This document shows positions 19,273 through 28,390 of a stretch of 64,000 nucleotides of DNA, piece by piece. A model generated the notes under the pieces. It ran no database searches. It worked only from the letters and a program-made list of their open reading frames with translations, and was not told where the DNA came from. The stretch is taken from positions 1,116,001 through 1,180,000 of the forward strand of contig JBAOIG010000003.1 in NCBI GenBank assembly GCA_037045155.1. Reading direction: 5' to 3'. The position numbers and the translations under genes were made by a program. This DNA comes from Thermomicrobiales bacterium. GTDB taxonomy: Bacteria; Chloroflexota; Chloroflexia; Thermomicrobiales; CFX8. Position 1 is the first letter of the stretch. Each line of letters starts with the position of its first letter.

Positions 19273-19815
19273 CTATGCCTCTGGGCTGTTGCCCGTGTTG
19301 TTCGGGTTCGCGCCGACCTTCACCATGGCCGGCCGAAGCACCGAGTCTCGAACCAGATAGCCGCGCTGAAATTCCTCGACGACGGTGTCCGCCTGTTCGG
19401 CGCCTTCATCGACCATGATTGCGTCGTGCCGGGCGGGGTCGAACGGGTGACCAATGCTCTCCATCGGCTCGACGCCCTCACCGCCCAGCAGATTCCAGAG
19501 CTTTCGCTCGACGAGCTGGATGCCCTCGAACCAGGGATCTGCTGCAATCACCTCCGGCACCGACTTCAGCGCCCGCTCGAAGTCGTCGGCGATCGGTAGC
19601 AGCTTGCGGACGATATCCTCGGCCGCGCGCTGACGAGAGAGCTCGCGCTCCTGCTCGATCCGCCGTCGGTAATTCGCGAACTCAGCGCGCGAGCGCTGAA
19701 GGGTATCAAGCAGTTGCGCGGCGTCGATCCGGAGCTGGTCCAGCTCCGACAAGTCATCCGGCGCCGGGCCGGGCTCCCCGGACACTCCGGGTGAAGGTTG
19801 GACGTCCTCTACCAC
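19273..19815 (-). CDS. grpE: Nucleotide exchange factor GrpE
   Basis: DnaK cofactor that releases ADP. 180 residues from a GTG start at 19815, chosen because GGAGG lies about 7 nt upstream; an ATG 30 bases earlier has no such site. A long N-terminal helix (QLLDTLQRSRAEFANYRRRIEQE) gives the dimerising coil. LLPIADDFERAL and the C-terminal beta-wing (VVEEFQRGYLVRDSVLRPAMVKV) are typical. It sits 22 bp after hrcA. Confidence 0.95.
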   Translation of the reverse strand: MVEDVQPSPGVSGEPGPAPDDLSELDQLRIDAAQLLDTLQRSRAEFANYRRRIEQERELSRQRAAEDIVRKLLPIADDFERALKSVPEVIAADPWFEGIQLVERKLWNLLGGEGVEPMESIGHPFDPARHDAIMVDEGAEQADTVVEEFQRGYLVRDSVLRPAMVKVGANPNNTGNSPEA

Positions 19816-19837
19816 ACTGTTCCTCCAAGTCCGATAG

Positions 19838-20878
19838 TTACGCATCTTGTGCCGTATAGAGATCGCGCATCAGGTCGCTCATCAGCTGTGCCATGTAGCG
19901 CACCGATGAAATCGACCGTTCATATGGCATCCGGCGTGGCCCGAGAATACCGAGCAGGCCGGTGACCTCCTGGTCGACGCCATAGGTAGCGACCACAACG
20001 CCGAATGGCCAGAGTTCTTCCGAGCGGTTTTCCTCGCCGATGAAGACCTGAATATCGTCGCCGTAGGTCACCTGCGGCAGCAGCTCCGAAAGCAGCGCGC
20101 CGCCACGCAGCAGATCGAACAACCCCTGGGCCGCGTCTGACCCGGAGAATTCAGGCTGTTGCAACGCGTGTTCCACGCCGTGGTAATGCAGCTCAGTAGC
20201 GCTGGCCTGGGTCGAAGCCAGGGTCGAGACCACATGCTCACAAACCACGCGGTCCAGCCCGGAGAGACCACCACTCCTGCTGCGTGCCTCCTCGGCAGTC
20301 AGGTTCATCAGCAGCAGGTTCAGACGATCGGCGCACGCGGAGAGGTTTTGCTGGCCGACTTCGTCGTTGAGATGTAGCACTCCCTGGCGGACGGTACTCT
20401 CCTGGGTGACAAGGATCAGCAGCACTGACCTGTCGTTGAGCGACAGCAGCTCGAAGTGACGCAGGCGCGACATGCTCGGCTTCGGCGAGGTGACCAGCGA
20501 CACGTTCTGGGCAAAGCCGGAAAGGACGCTCGCCGCGAGCTGTAGCCAACTCTCCAGTTGCGTCTCGACCTGCCGGAACTGGTGGCGGATCATGATCTGG
20601 TCGTTCGGCGGCAGCGCCGACTCAACAGCATAGTTCTTGACGTAGAAGCGGTAGCCACGATCGGTCGGCACTCGGCCGGCCGAGGTGTGCAGCTGGTGGA
20701 TATAGCCCATGCGCTCCAGCGAGACCATCTCGTTGCGGACTGTCGCCGACGAGATACGCAGCGGGTAGCGCTCGATCAGGGTATGCGACCCGACTGCGCG
20801 GCTGCCCTGGACGTATTCCTTGACGATCAATCGCAGAATCTCGCGTTGGCGGAGCGTCAGCTCGTGCTCGGACGACAT
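19838..20878 (-). CDS. hrcA: Heat-inducible transcription repressor HrcA
   Basis: Repressor of class I heat-shock genes that binds CIRCE, 346 residues. N-terminal winged-helix domain (LTLRQREILRLIVKEYVQGS; SSATVRNEM), then the GAF-like and insertion domains, ending ISSVRYMAQLMSDLMRDLY. First gene of hrcA-grpE-dnaK, with a perfect CIRCE just 16 bp upstream of its start, so the operon is predicted to be autoregulated. Confidence 0.96.
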   Translation of the reverse strand: MSSEHELTLRQREILRLIVKEYVQGSRAVGSHTLIERYPLRISSATVRNEMVSLERMGYIHQLHTSAGRVPTDRGYRFYVKNYAVESALPPNDQIMIRHQFRQVETQLESWLQLAASVLSGFAQNVSLVTSPKPSMSRLRHFELLSLNDRSVLLILVTQESTVRQGVLHLNDEVGQQNLSACADRLNLLLMNLTAEEARSRSGGLSGLDRVVCEHVVSTLASTQASATELHYHGVEHALQQPEFSGSDAAQGLFDLLRGGALLSELLPQVTYGDDIQVFIGEENRSEELWPFGVVVATYGVDQEVTGLLGILGPRRMPYERSISSVRYMAQLMSDLMRDLYTAQDA

Positions 20879-20893
20879 GCTTCTCTCACAGAC

Positions 20894-20920
20894 TTAGCAC
20901 TCTCCGTGGGCGAGTGCTAA
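20894..20920 (-). promoter_or_regulatory. CIRCE operator of the hrcA operon
   Basis: Exact consensus inverted repeat TTAGCACTC-N9-GAGTGCTAA, with arms at 20894-20902 and 20912-20920, in the 5' leader of hrcA. It lies downstream of the predicted -10, in the usual HrcA-binding position. Confidence 0.97.
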
Positions 20921-20929
20921 CGACTGAAA

Positions 20930-20958
20930 AGGATAGCAGTTGATACGACCAGTGTCAA
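20930..20958 (-). promoter_or_regulatory. Predicted promoter of hrcA-grpE-dnaK
   Basis: On the minus strand, TTGACA (20953-20958) is followed by a 17-bp spacer and TATCCT (20930-20935), immediately upstream of the CIRCE. A housekeeping-type promoter under HrcA control is the usual class I heat-shock arrangement. Confidence 0.75.
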
Positions 20959-20995
20959 GGTTGCCGGTGGCCAGGCTGGGAGCGCGATCGTCACG

Positions 20996-23212
20996 CTAGC
21001 GGGGGGCGCTGCCGGCTGAATCGGTGAGCTCGCGACGAACATCAAAGACACCGCGAATGCCCTCGACGCGCTGAAGGATATGGCTCAACTGCTTCACGCC
21101 GGCCACATCGATCGTCATGAGCACCGTGACGGTTCGATCCTCATGGACTTTGGTGAGGACGCTCAGCAGATTGACGCGCTCATCGGCGACGAGGCTGGTG
21201 ATATCGCGCAAGAGCGCGACACGATCCCAGGCTTCTATCCGGATTGCGACCGGGTAGGACCGCGCGGCCTGTTCGCCCCAGGAGACCGGGACCTTTCGGC
21301 CGTCCTCGTCCACGTTCCTCATGTTGCTGCAATCGGCGCGATGCACGGTGATGCCACGACCACGGGTGACATAGCCGACGATCTCATCGCCATAGACCGG
21401 TTTGCAGCAGTTTGCGAGCCGCGTATAAAGATCGCCAACCCCCATGACCTGCAGATTCAATGGTTGCTGCGTCGGGATGTGGCTGGGCGGCGGGGTGAGC
21501 ACCTCGGGCTCGCGGGATTCAACCAGGCGGGTGGCTATCTGCTGCGGGGTGATGCCTCCGTAGCCGACCGCCGCGAGGAAGTCATCCAGTCGCTGGTAGG
21601 AGTGAAATTGCCGGGCGATGTCGTCGAGCTTCGCTTCGATGCCGAGCCGCCGCAGCTCTCGCTCGAGAATGTCACGGCCCTGGACGATGTTCTCGTCGCG
21701 CTCCTGGCGCCGGAACCACTGGCGGATCTTCTCTCGCGCGCCGGCCGTCTTCACGTAACCGTTGGAGGGCATCAGCCAGTCCCGGCTCGGGCCGACTTTT
21801 GTCTTGCTTGTCATGACCCGGATGACCTGGCCATTTTGCAGCTTGTAATCGAGCGGCACGAGCTGCTCGTTGACCTTTGAGCCAACGCACTGATGGCCAA
21901 CCTCGGTGTGAATGCGATAGGCAAAGTCGATCGGCGTGGCGCCGGCCGGCAATTCGACAATATCGCCGCGAGGTGTGAATACGTAGATCATCTCGCGGAA
22001 GACATCGGACTTCAGCGACTCGACGAACTCCTGCGCGTCGACGACCTCGTCGCGCCAGTCCATCAGTTGACGCAACCAGCTGATCTTCGCCTCGAGATTG
22101 GCGTCGACCTTACGGCCCTCTTTGTAGCGCCAGTGCGCGGCGATTCCGTACTCGGCGATGCGGTGCATCTCGGCCGTGCGGATCTGAATCTCGATCGAAT
22201 GTCCCTCGGGGCCGAGAACCGCTGTGTGGATCGACTGGTACATGCTCTCTTTCGGAGTAGCGATGTAATCGTCAAACTCACCCGGGATCGGCCGCCACAA
22301 CAAATGAATCACGCCAAGCGCGCCGTAGCAGTCCTGCTTCTCGGAGACAATGATGCGAAGGGCCAGCACGTCGTAGATCTCATCGAAGCGCGCGTCCTTG
22401 CGCTTCATCTTCCGATAGATCGAATAGACATGCTTCTCGCGACCAGTGATCTCGGCCCCGATGCCGGACGCGTCCAGCGCCTTGGTCAATTCGGTTCGCA
22501 CCCGCTCGATATATGCCTCGCCGTCCGTCCCACGTCGCTCGAGGGCGCGGACAACACCGAAGTACGCCTGCGGGTCGAGATAGCGAAACGAGAGATCTTC
22601 CAGCTCCGATTTGATCTGCCAGATACCGAGTCGGTTGGCCAGCGGGGCGTAGATCTCCATCGTCTGCTGGGCGATTCGCTGCTGTGAGGCAGGCTTGAGA
22701 TGATCGAGCGTGCGCATGTTATGCAGGCGGTCGGCCAGCTTGATCAGCACGACACGGACATCGTCGGCCATCGCCAGGAACATCTTGCGAAGGCTCTCTG
22801 CCTGGCGCGCGGACTCACGAGTGGCTCGGTCATCATCGCTCTCGCCGGACCATGGTATCTGGCTTAGCTTGGTGACTCCTTCGACCAGCGCTGCGACCCG
22901 CGGCCCGAATTCCCGCTCGATATCGCCGATCTGATAGTCGGTGTCCTCAACGACATCGTGCATGAGCGCCGCCGCCAGTGTCTCCGGGTCGAGCTGCATC
23001 TCGGCAAGGATCATCGCGACGGCCAGCGGATGGACGATGTACGGCTCGCCAGACTTGCGAGCAACTCCGTTGTGGGCCGACTCGGCGAAATGGTAGGCGC
23101 GCTCAACGAGCGAGGTGTCCATCCCGGTGTTGTCTCGCCGGATGATCTCCAGCAACGAGTCAAGGTTGGGCTGAACGTCCTGCTGCAGGTCCTGTGAAGC
23201 TGGAATAGCCAT
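20996..23212 (-). CDS. relA: Bifunctional (p)ppGpp synthetase/hydrolase
   Basis: Stringent-response Rel enzyme of 738 residues. Order: HD hydrolase domain (HPLAVAMILAEMQLD; LMHDVVEDTD), RelA/SpoT synthetase domain (GREKHVYSIYRKM; VLALRIIV; YIATPKESMYQSIHTAV), TGS domain (VFTPRGDIVELPAGATPIDFAY), a zinc-finger-like region and a C-terminal ACT domain. Both catalytic domains look intact. ATG 23212 was preferred (GGTGA about 6 nt upstream); GTG 23218 in the same frame is an alternative. It precedes hrcA on the same strand, which has its own promoter. Confidence 0.95.
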   Translation of the reverse strand: MAIPASQDLQQDVQPNLDSLLEIIRRDNTGMDTSLVERAYHFAESAHNGVARKSGEPYIVHPLAVAMILAEMQLDPETLAAALMHDVVEDTDYQIGDIEREFGPRVAALVEGVTKLSQIPWSGESDDDRATRESARQAESLRKMFLAMADDVRVVLIKLADRLHNMRTLDHLKPASQQRIAQQTMEIYAPLANRLGIWQIKSELEDLSFRYLDPQAYFGVVRALERRGTDGEAYIERVRTELTKALDASGIGAEITGREKHVYSIYRKMKRKDARFDEIYDVLALRIIVSEKQDCYGALGVIHLLWRPIPGEFDDYIATPKESMYQSIHTAVLGPEGHSIEIQIRTAEMHRIAEYGIAAHWRYKEGRKVDANLEAKISWLRQLMDWRDEVVDAQEFVESLKSDVFREMIYVFTPRGDIVELPAGATPIDFAYRIHTEVGHQCVGSKVNEQLVPLDYKLQNGQVIRVMTSKTKVGPSRDWLMPSNGYVKTAGAREKIRQWFRRQERDENIVQGRDILERELRRLGIEAKLDDIARQFHSYQRLDDFLAAVGYGGITPQQIATRLVESREPEVLTPPPSHIPTQQPLNLQVMGVGDLYTRLANCCKPVYGDEIVGYVTRGRGITVHRADCSNMRNVDEDGRKVPVSWGEQAARSYPVAIRIEAWDRVALLRDITSLVADERVNLLSVLTKVHEDRTVTVLMTIDVAGVKQLSHILQRVEGIRGVFDVRRELTDSAGSAPR

Positions 23213-23218
23213 AGTCAC

Positions 23219-23570
23219 CGCCGTCGATTCGAGTCGTCCCGGCGCCGTTCGGCAAAGTCCCGACTGGTCGTCTGGATACAGTCGTTGCGCGATCTAATTG
23301 TGCCAGATTCCGCAAGCTGATCGCGGCGTCTCGCGACCGTGTCTGATGGAGTGTTCCCACGCCAAACAGACGACCGCAAGCCAGAACATCGCCTCGCCGG
23401 CCAGGAGGGTGCGTTGCCGTTTCTGGCACGCGGCGCTATCCTGAACCGAAGGGCTCGCGTCCGCGCGAGTCACCGTCTCTGGGTTTACATGTGCGTCCCC
23501 CGAAGCCCATGGCATCGCGACCATTCAAACAGGTCAACGAGGTGTCGTGCGTAGCGGGAAGGAGAAGGAT
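23219..23570. other. Gene-free divergent region between relA and the formate dehydrogenase operon
   Basis: About 350 bp with no supportable gene. It must hold the promoters of the two divergent units. A small hairpin CTCGCG/CGCGAG lies near 23454-23468, and the fdh RBS (GGAAGGAGAAGG) at its end. No convincing -35/-10 pair and no riboswitch I recognise. Confidence 0.5.
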
Positions 23571-25520
23571 ATGGCGAAGCAGATGCGGTACACGCGCCTG
23601 ACGCAACCCCTCGTCCGCGAGGCGGGAGCGTTACGGCCCGCTAGCTGGGATGAGGCGCTCGACCGTGCCGCAGCCGGGTTCCGTGCAGCCATCGAGCAGC
23701 GTGGTCCGGATGCGTTCGGGATGTTCTCCTGCTCGAAGGCGACCAACGAGGTCAACTATCTCGCGCAGAAGTTCGCTCGCCAGGCGATCGGCACCAACAA
23801 CGTCGACTCCTGTAACCGCACTTGACACGCGCCAAGTGTCGTCGGTCTGACGGCAGTATTTGGCGCCGGTGGCGGGACTAGCTCGTATCAGGAGGTTGAG
23901 AACACCGACCTCGTTATCCTCTGGGGATCGAACGCGCGGGAGACGCACCCGATCTACTTCCACCACCTGCTGAAGGGCGTCCGCAATGGCGCACGACTGT
24001 ACGTCGTCGACCCACGCAGGACGACCTCCGCGCAATGGGCCGATACCTGGCTTGGTCTGGATGTCGGCTCGGATGTCGCTCTCGCGAATGCAGTCGGACG
24101 CGAGATCATCGCCGCCGGTCTGCACAACCCGGCATTCATCCAGCGCGCGACGACCGGCTTCGAGGAGTATCGCGCCGGGGTAGAGCCATACACGTTGGAC
24201 TATGCCGAGCGCATCACCGGGGTGCCGGCCGCTGCAATCCGCGACCTTGCCCACGCCTATGCGCGCGCTGACCGAGCCCAGCTCTGCTGGACGCTCGGCA
24301 TCACCGAGCACCACAACGCTGTCGATAACGTCTTCGCGCTGGTCAACCTCGCGTTGCTGACCGGCCACGTGGGCCGCTATGGATCGGGGCTGGTGCCACT
24401 CCGCGGACAGAACAATGTCCAGGGTGGCGGCGATATGGGCGCGATTCCCAACAAGCTGCCGGGCGGTTACGACGTTGAGATTCTCGCCGAGCGCGAGCCG
24501 TTCGAGCGCACATACGGCCATCCGATCCCGGCGAAGCGCGGCTGGCACCTTTCGGAGATGTTCGACGCAATGGAACGTGGCGCGCTGACAACGCTCTACA
24601 TCGTTGGCGAGAATCCCGCCCAGTCCGAGGCCGATCAGCACCGAACGATCCGGCTGCTCAAAGGGCTCGACCATGTCGTCGTCCAGGACATGTTTCTGAC
24701 GAAAACCGCTGAGCTGGCGAGCGTCGTCCTGCCGGCCAGCGCGTCATGGTGCGAGTCGGAGGGGACTGTCACGAGCTCCGAACGACGCGTCCAGCGCGTC
24801 CGCAAAGCGCTCGAGCCGCCCGAGGGCGCCCGTGAGGATGGCGCCATCATCATGGATCTGGCCCGTCGACTCGGGTATGACTGGCACTATGGATCGTCGG
24901 AAGACGTCTGGAACGAGCTGCGTGAGCTATCGGAATGGCACCGCGGGATGAGCTACGCTCGTCTTGAGGAGCTTGACGGGCTGCAGTGGCCTTGCCCGAC
25001 CGAGGATCATCCCGGGAGCAGATATCTTCACGAGCGCCTCTGGCACGACCCTGTCGAAGGGCCGCGCGCGGCGTTCCATGCAGTCGATCACACACCGCCT
25101 GTCGACGAGCTGACGGATGAGTATCCGGTCCGCCTGACAACTGGCCGGCGGCTCGATGGGTTCAATACCGGCGTCCAGACGGGCGGATATACGTCGCCAC
25201 TTCGCAAGGGTGAGACGATCGATATTCATCCGGTCGATGCCGACCGGATCGGGATTGTCGAAAGCGAGAACGTCCTCGTGACATCACGCCGGGGGTCGAT
25301 TGAAGTGCCGGCCCATCTCGATCCGACTCTGCGGCCGGGTCTGGCGTTCATGTCGTTCCATTTCTCGAATCAATCGGCAACCAACATTCTGACGATCGAT
25401 GCCGTGGACCCGGCATCCGGCACCGCCGAATTTAAAGCGGCTGCGATCCGAATCGAGAAGCTCGGCCTCGAAGCCGCGTCGAAGACGGTCGAGGTCGCGG
25501 CAGCAGTGGGGGAGGATTAA
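23571..25520 (+). CDS. fdhA: Formate dehydrogenase catalytic (molybdopterin) subunit, predicted selenoprotein with in-frame TGA
   Basis: Oxidises formate to CO2 at a bis-MGD Mo/W centre. The frame runs from ATG 23571 (RBS GGAAGGAGAAGG; an in-frame GTG lies at 23547) to 25520, 649 codons before the stop, broken only by TGA at 23823-23825 (codon 85). The context, CNRT-[TGA]-HAPSVVGL, aligns with E. coli FdhF around Sec140-His141, so the TGA is read as selenocysteine; a SECIS-like hairpin follows. The active-site Arg region PLRGQNNVQGGGDMGA is present. The usual N-terminal CxxCxxxC [4Fe-4S] segment is missing; it is encoded at 28185-28320 in another gene of the same operon. Conventional gene finding would report two fragments (23571-23825 and 24195-25520). 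Confidence 0.88.
23826..23867 (+). promoter_or_regulatory. Putative SECIS element for selenocysteine insertion
   Basis: Immediately 3' of the TGA, the RNA can fold with a 7-bp lower stem GCGCCAA/TTGGCGC (23829-23835 with 23860-23866), an internal loop, and a 4-bp upper stem CGTC/GACG closing a GGTCT loop (23844-23848). The loop begins 18 nt after the TGA. E. coli fdhF has the same GGUCU apical loop at the same distance. The Gly-Leu codons also encode conserved residues, so the loop identity alone is weaker evidence than the loop plus paired arms. Confidence 0.7.
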
Positions 25521-27407
25521 GTGGACCTCCATCTGATACCGGGGGCAATCGCGGACGACGCCGAGCGCGGCATCATCGACGAGCTGCTCGGATCACCGGA
25601 GACACACTGGGGCGGGGCAGACGAGCGCTCGCCCTATGAGGGCCACGTCGGGCACGGCGGCCACGAGTTGCGCGATCAGCGCCACCTGCTGTTGCCGGCC
25701 TTACAGGCGCTCCAGCTCCGCGTCGGCTACATCAGCCCGGGCGGGTTGAACTACGCCTGCCAGCGGCTGGGCGTCGCGCCGGCCGAAGCCTGGGGTGTTG
25801 CCAGCTTCTACGCGCTGCTGGCGATTGAGCCGCGACCACCGGTCGTGGCCCACGTCTGCGACGATATCGCCTGCCGGATGCGAGGCGGGCTCGAAATCTG
25901 CGCTGCGCTTGAGCAGCGGTTGGGGCCAGCCGGGGCGCCGGCCTTCAACGGCGCTGTCACCTGGCACACAAGTCCATGCCTCGGGCAATGCGAACGGGCG
26001 CCGGCCGTGCTCTTTCAGCAGGCAGGCGAGGCGCCAGTCGAAGTGGTCATCGCGCCGGCCGACATCCCGACAACGCTAGCCGGAATTCTGGACGGGCCCG
26101 GACAGATCGTCCCCCGAAGTGGCGGCGCGACATCGGCGCCGCAAGCAGCCGACCCTGAGGAACACGGACTGCGACTTCTGCGCCGAGTCGGACGAGTGGA
26201 TCCGACGAGTATCGACGCCTACCGCGCCAGTGGCGGGTATGAGGGTCTGCGGGTGGCCTTCGCGATCGGCCAGGAAGGGGTCATTCGGGAGGTGACCGAA
26301 TCGCGGCTGATGGGCCGCGGGGGCGCTGCCTTCCCGACCGGCCGGAAGTGGAACGACGTCGCCCGCGCGCCTGGTCGCCCGCACTATCTGATTTGCAATG
26401 CCGACGAGTCTGAGCCCGGCACGTTCAAGGATCGCATCCTGATGGAGGAAGATCCGTTCGCCGTTATCGAGGCAATGACGATCGGCGGCTACGCCACCAA
26501 CTGCGACCATGGATTCATCTACATCCGCAGCGAATACCCGCTTGCTGCGCGACGGCTGCAGGACGCGATTGACAGCGCCCGTCATCGCGGGCTGCTCGGC
26601 GACGACATCATGGGTTCAGGCTTCTCGTTCGACATCACGATTCGTCGTGGATCCGGCGCTTATATCGCGGGCGAAGAAACGGCGCTCTTCAACTCGATCG
26701 AAGGTCTACGCGCCGAGCCACGCAACAAGCCACCGTTCCCAACCCAGGCCGGCCTGTTCCGAAAGCCAACGCTGGTCAACAACGTCGAGACGTTCGTCAA
26801 TATCCCCGATATCGTCCGCTTCGGCGGGCCGGCCTACGCCGCGATCGGCACGGCTGGATCAACGGGCACACGGTTGTTCTGTCTCGCTGGAAGGGTAGAA
26901 CGACCGGGTGTCTATGAGTTCCCCTTTGGCGTCACCCTACGACAGGTGATCGAGGCGGCCGGCGGAGTCAAGGACGGTGGGACACTGACCGCCATCCTGT
27001 TCGGCGGCGCAGCTGGAACCTTCCTGACACCGGACGAGATCGATGTCCCGCTGTCCTTCGAGGGGACTCGCGAGATCGGCGCGTCACTCGGCTCAGGCGT
27101 CGTCATGCTCTTCGATGACACAGTTGACCTCGCGGACACGGTGATGCGCATCGCGGCATTCTTCAGAGACGAGTCCTGTGGGCAATGCGTGCCGTGTCGA
27201 GTCGGCACCGTGCGCCAGCAAGAGGCGCTCCAACGCCTGGCCGCTAGAGCAACAATCGGATCCGCGGCAGACGAGCACCAGCGCCTTACGGACCTCGCGA
27301 CCGTGATGCGCGACGCGTCGATTTGCGGGCTGGGCCAGGCTGCGGCAAACGCGGTCCAGTCGGCGATTGAGAAGCTCCCGGTCTTCCAGAACGGACGAAC
27401 CCCATGA
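25521..27407 (+). CDS. NuoE-NuoF fusion: formate dehydrogenase NAD(P)H-oxidoreducing subunit
   Basis: 628-residue diaphorase subunit that would pass electrons from formate oxidation to NAD(P)+ via FMN. GTG start directly after the previous TAA, with GGGGGAGG upstream. Residues about 1-190 form a NuoE-like thioredoxin-fold [2Fe-2S] domain (HVCDDIACRMRGG; CLGQCERAPAV). The NuoF part has the FMN/NADH site (GRGGAAFPTGRKW; CNADESEPGTFKDR; GAYIAGEETALFNSIEG) and the C-terminal [4Fe-4S] cysteines in ESCGQCVPCRVGT. It overlaps the next gene by 4 bases. Confidence 0.9.
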   Translation: MDLHLIPGAIADDAERGIIDELLGSPETHWGGADERSPYEGHVGHGGHELRDQRHLLLPALQALQLRVGYISPGGLNYACQRLGVAPAEAWGVASFYALLAIEPRPPVVAHVCDDIACRMRGGLEICAALEQRLGPAGAPAFNGAVTWHTSPCLGQCERAPAVLFQQAGEAPVEVVIAPADIPTTLAGILDGPGQIVPRSGGATSAPQAADPEEHGLRLLRRVGRVDPTSIDAYRASGGYEGLRVAFAIGQEGVIREVTESRLMGRGGAAFPTGRKWNDVARAPGRPHYLICNADESEPGTFKDRILMEEDPFAVIEAMTIGGYATNCDHGFIYIRSEYPLAARRLQDAIDSARHRGLLGDDIMGSGFSFDITIRRGSGAYIAGEETALFNSIEGLRAEPRNKPPFPTQAGLFRKPTLVNNVETFVNIPDIVRFGGPAYAAIGTAGSTGTRLFCLAGRVERPGVYEFPFGVTLRQVIEAAGGVKDGGTLTAILFGGAAGTFLTPDEIDVPLSFEGTREIGASLGSGVVMLFDDTVDLADTVMRIAAFFRDESCGQCVPCRVGTVRQQEALQRLAARATIGSAADEHQRLTDLATVMRDASICGLGQAAANAVQSAIEKLPVFQNGRTP

Positions 27408-28390
27408 CAACACTGATCACACGCGCCCAACTACTGCGTCGCACGGTTACGCTGCAGATCGATGGTCACGAGGTGACTGTCCCAGAGGGGACGACCATCC
27501 TTGACGCAGCAAAGCGGGTCGCGATCGACACGCCAACGCTGTGCTACGGAGAAACGCTGACGCCGGTAAACGTCTGCCGCGTCTGCGTTGTCGAGGTCGA
27601 GGGCTCACGGGTTCTCGTCCCGGCCTGTTCCCGGCCGGTCGAGCCGGGCATGGTCGTCCACACCGACAGCGAGCGCGTCCGCCATAGCCGCAAGCTGGTC
27701 ATGGAGCTACTCGGCTCGTCGGTTGATATGGGCTACGCGAGCAACGAGGTCCAGGGCTACTTTGAGACGTATTCAGCCGAGCCCGAACGTTTCGGACCAG
27801 CTGCGCCGCCGGAGACGCTTGGCCCCCGCGACTCGGCACAGGCCGGCCACCACGAGGATGCGCCTGAAGGCTACGCCGCGACGGTCGACCAGCCTGCCAA
27901 GATCGACAACGCGCTCTATATCCGCGACTACTCGCGCTGCATCCTGTGCTATCGCTGTGTTGAGGCGTGCGGCGTCGATCACCAGAACACGTTCGCGATC
28001 GCAACCGCCGGCCGGGGGTTCGAGGCCCGTATCTCCACCGAGCTCGACCTTCCGTTGGGTGATTCGGCCTGCGTCTTCTGCGGCAACTGCATCGAAGTCT
28101 GCCCGACCGGCGCATTGATGTTCACGACCGAATACGAGATGCGCCAGAACGGCTCCTGGCACGAGGAGGAGCAGACCGTCACGGATACGATCTGCCCGTA
28201 CTGCGGCGTCGGCTGCACGCTCTCGTTGCACGTACAGGACAACCGCATCGTCAAGGTGACCTCCCCGGCCGACCATGACATCACACTCGGAAACCTGTGT
28301 ATCAAGGGGCGCTTCGGCTGGGAATTCGTCCAGAACCGCGCGGAGTCATCCCCGGGCGATGGGGCGAGGCCCGATGGCGCGGGCGACTGA
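27404..28390 (+). CDS. NuoG-like iron-sulfur subunit carrying the detached N-terminal [4Fe-4S] domain of formate dehydrogenase
   Basis: 328 residues. A [2Fe-2S] domain has the spacing C47-x10-C-x2-C-x13-C. The His-Cys3 cluster region usual in NuoG-like FDH chains is absent (the sequence reads ELLGSSVDMGYAS). Two ferredoxin [4Fe-4S] motifs follow (CILCYRCVEAC and CVFCGNCIEVC). The C-terminus has CPYCGVGC and, about 35 residues on, NLCIKGRFGWEF: the N-terminal cluster domain of molybdopterin oxidoreductases. There the chain ends, where a normal FDH alpha subunit would continue into the catalytic domain encoded at 23571-25520. Only the last about 15 residues are unlike the family. ATGA overlap upstream; overlaps fdhD by 17 bases. 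Confidence 0.85.
   Translation: MTTLITRAQLLRRTVTLQIDGHEVTVPEGTTILDAAKRVAIDTPTLCYGETLTPVNVCRVCVVEVEGSRVLVPACSRPVEPGMVVHTDSERVRHSRKLVMELLGSSVDMGYASNEVQGYFETYSAEPERFGPAAPPETLGPRDSAQAGHHEDAPEGYAATVDQPAKIDNALYIRDYSRCILCYRCVEACGVDHQNTFAIATAGRGFEARISTELDLPLGDSACVFCGNCIEVCPTGALMFTTEYEMRQNGSWHEEEQTVTDTICPYCGVGCTLSLHVQDNRIVKVTSPADHDITLGNLCIKGRFGWEFVQNRAESSPGDGARPDGAGD

Noticed and set aside
17667..19418. Long open frame antisense to dnaK (583 codons)
   Set aside because: Shadow of the dnaK/grpE coding frame in high-GC DNA; no RBS or recognisable domain.
23424..23439. TGGCAC resembling a sigma-54 promoter upstream of fdh
   Set aside because: The required GC at -12 is not at the right distance from the GG, and sigma-54 is not generally expected in this phylum.
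23823..23825. TGA as a simple nonsense mutation splitting fdhA
   Set aside because: It falls exactly at the known Sec/Cys residue, the frame continues intact to the end, and a SECIS-like hairpin follows. Pseudogene status is less likely, though selABC genes are outside the window.
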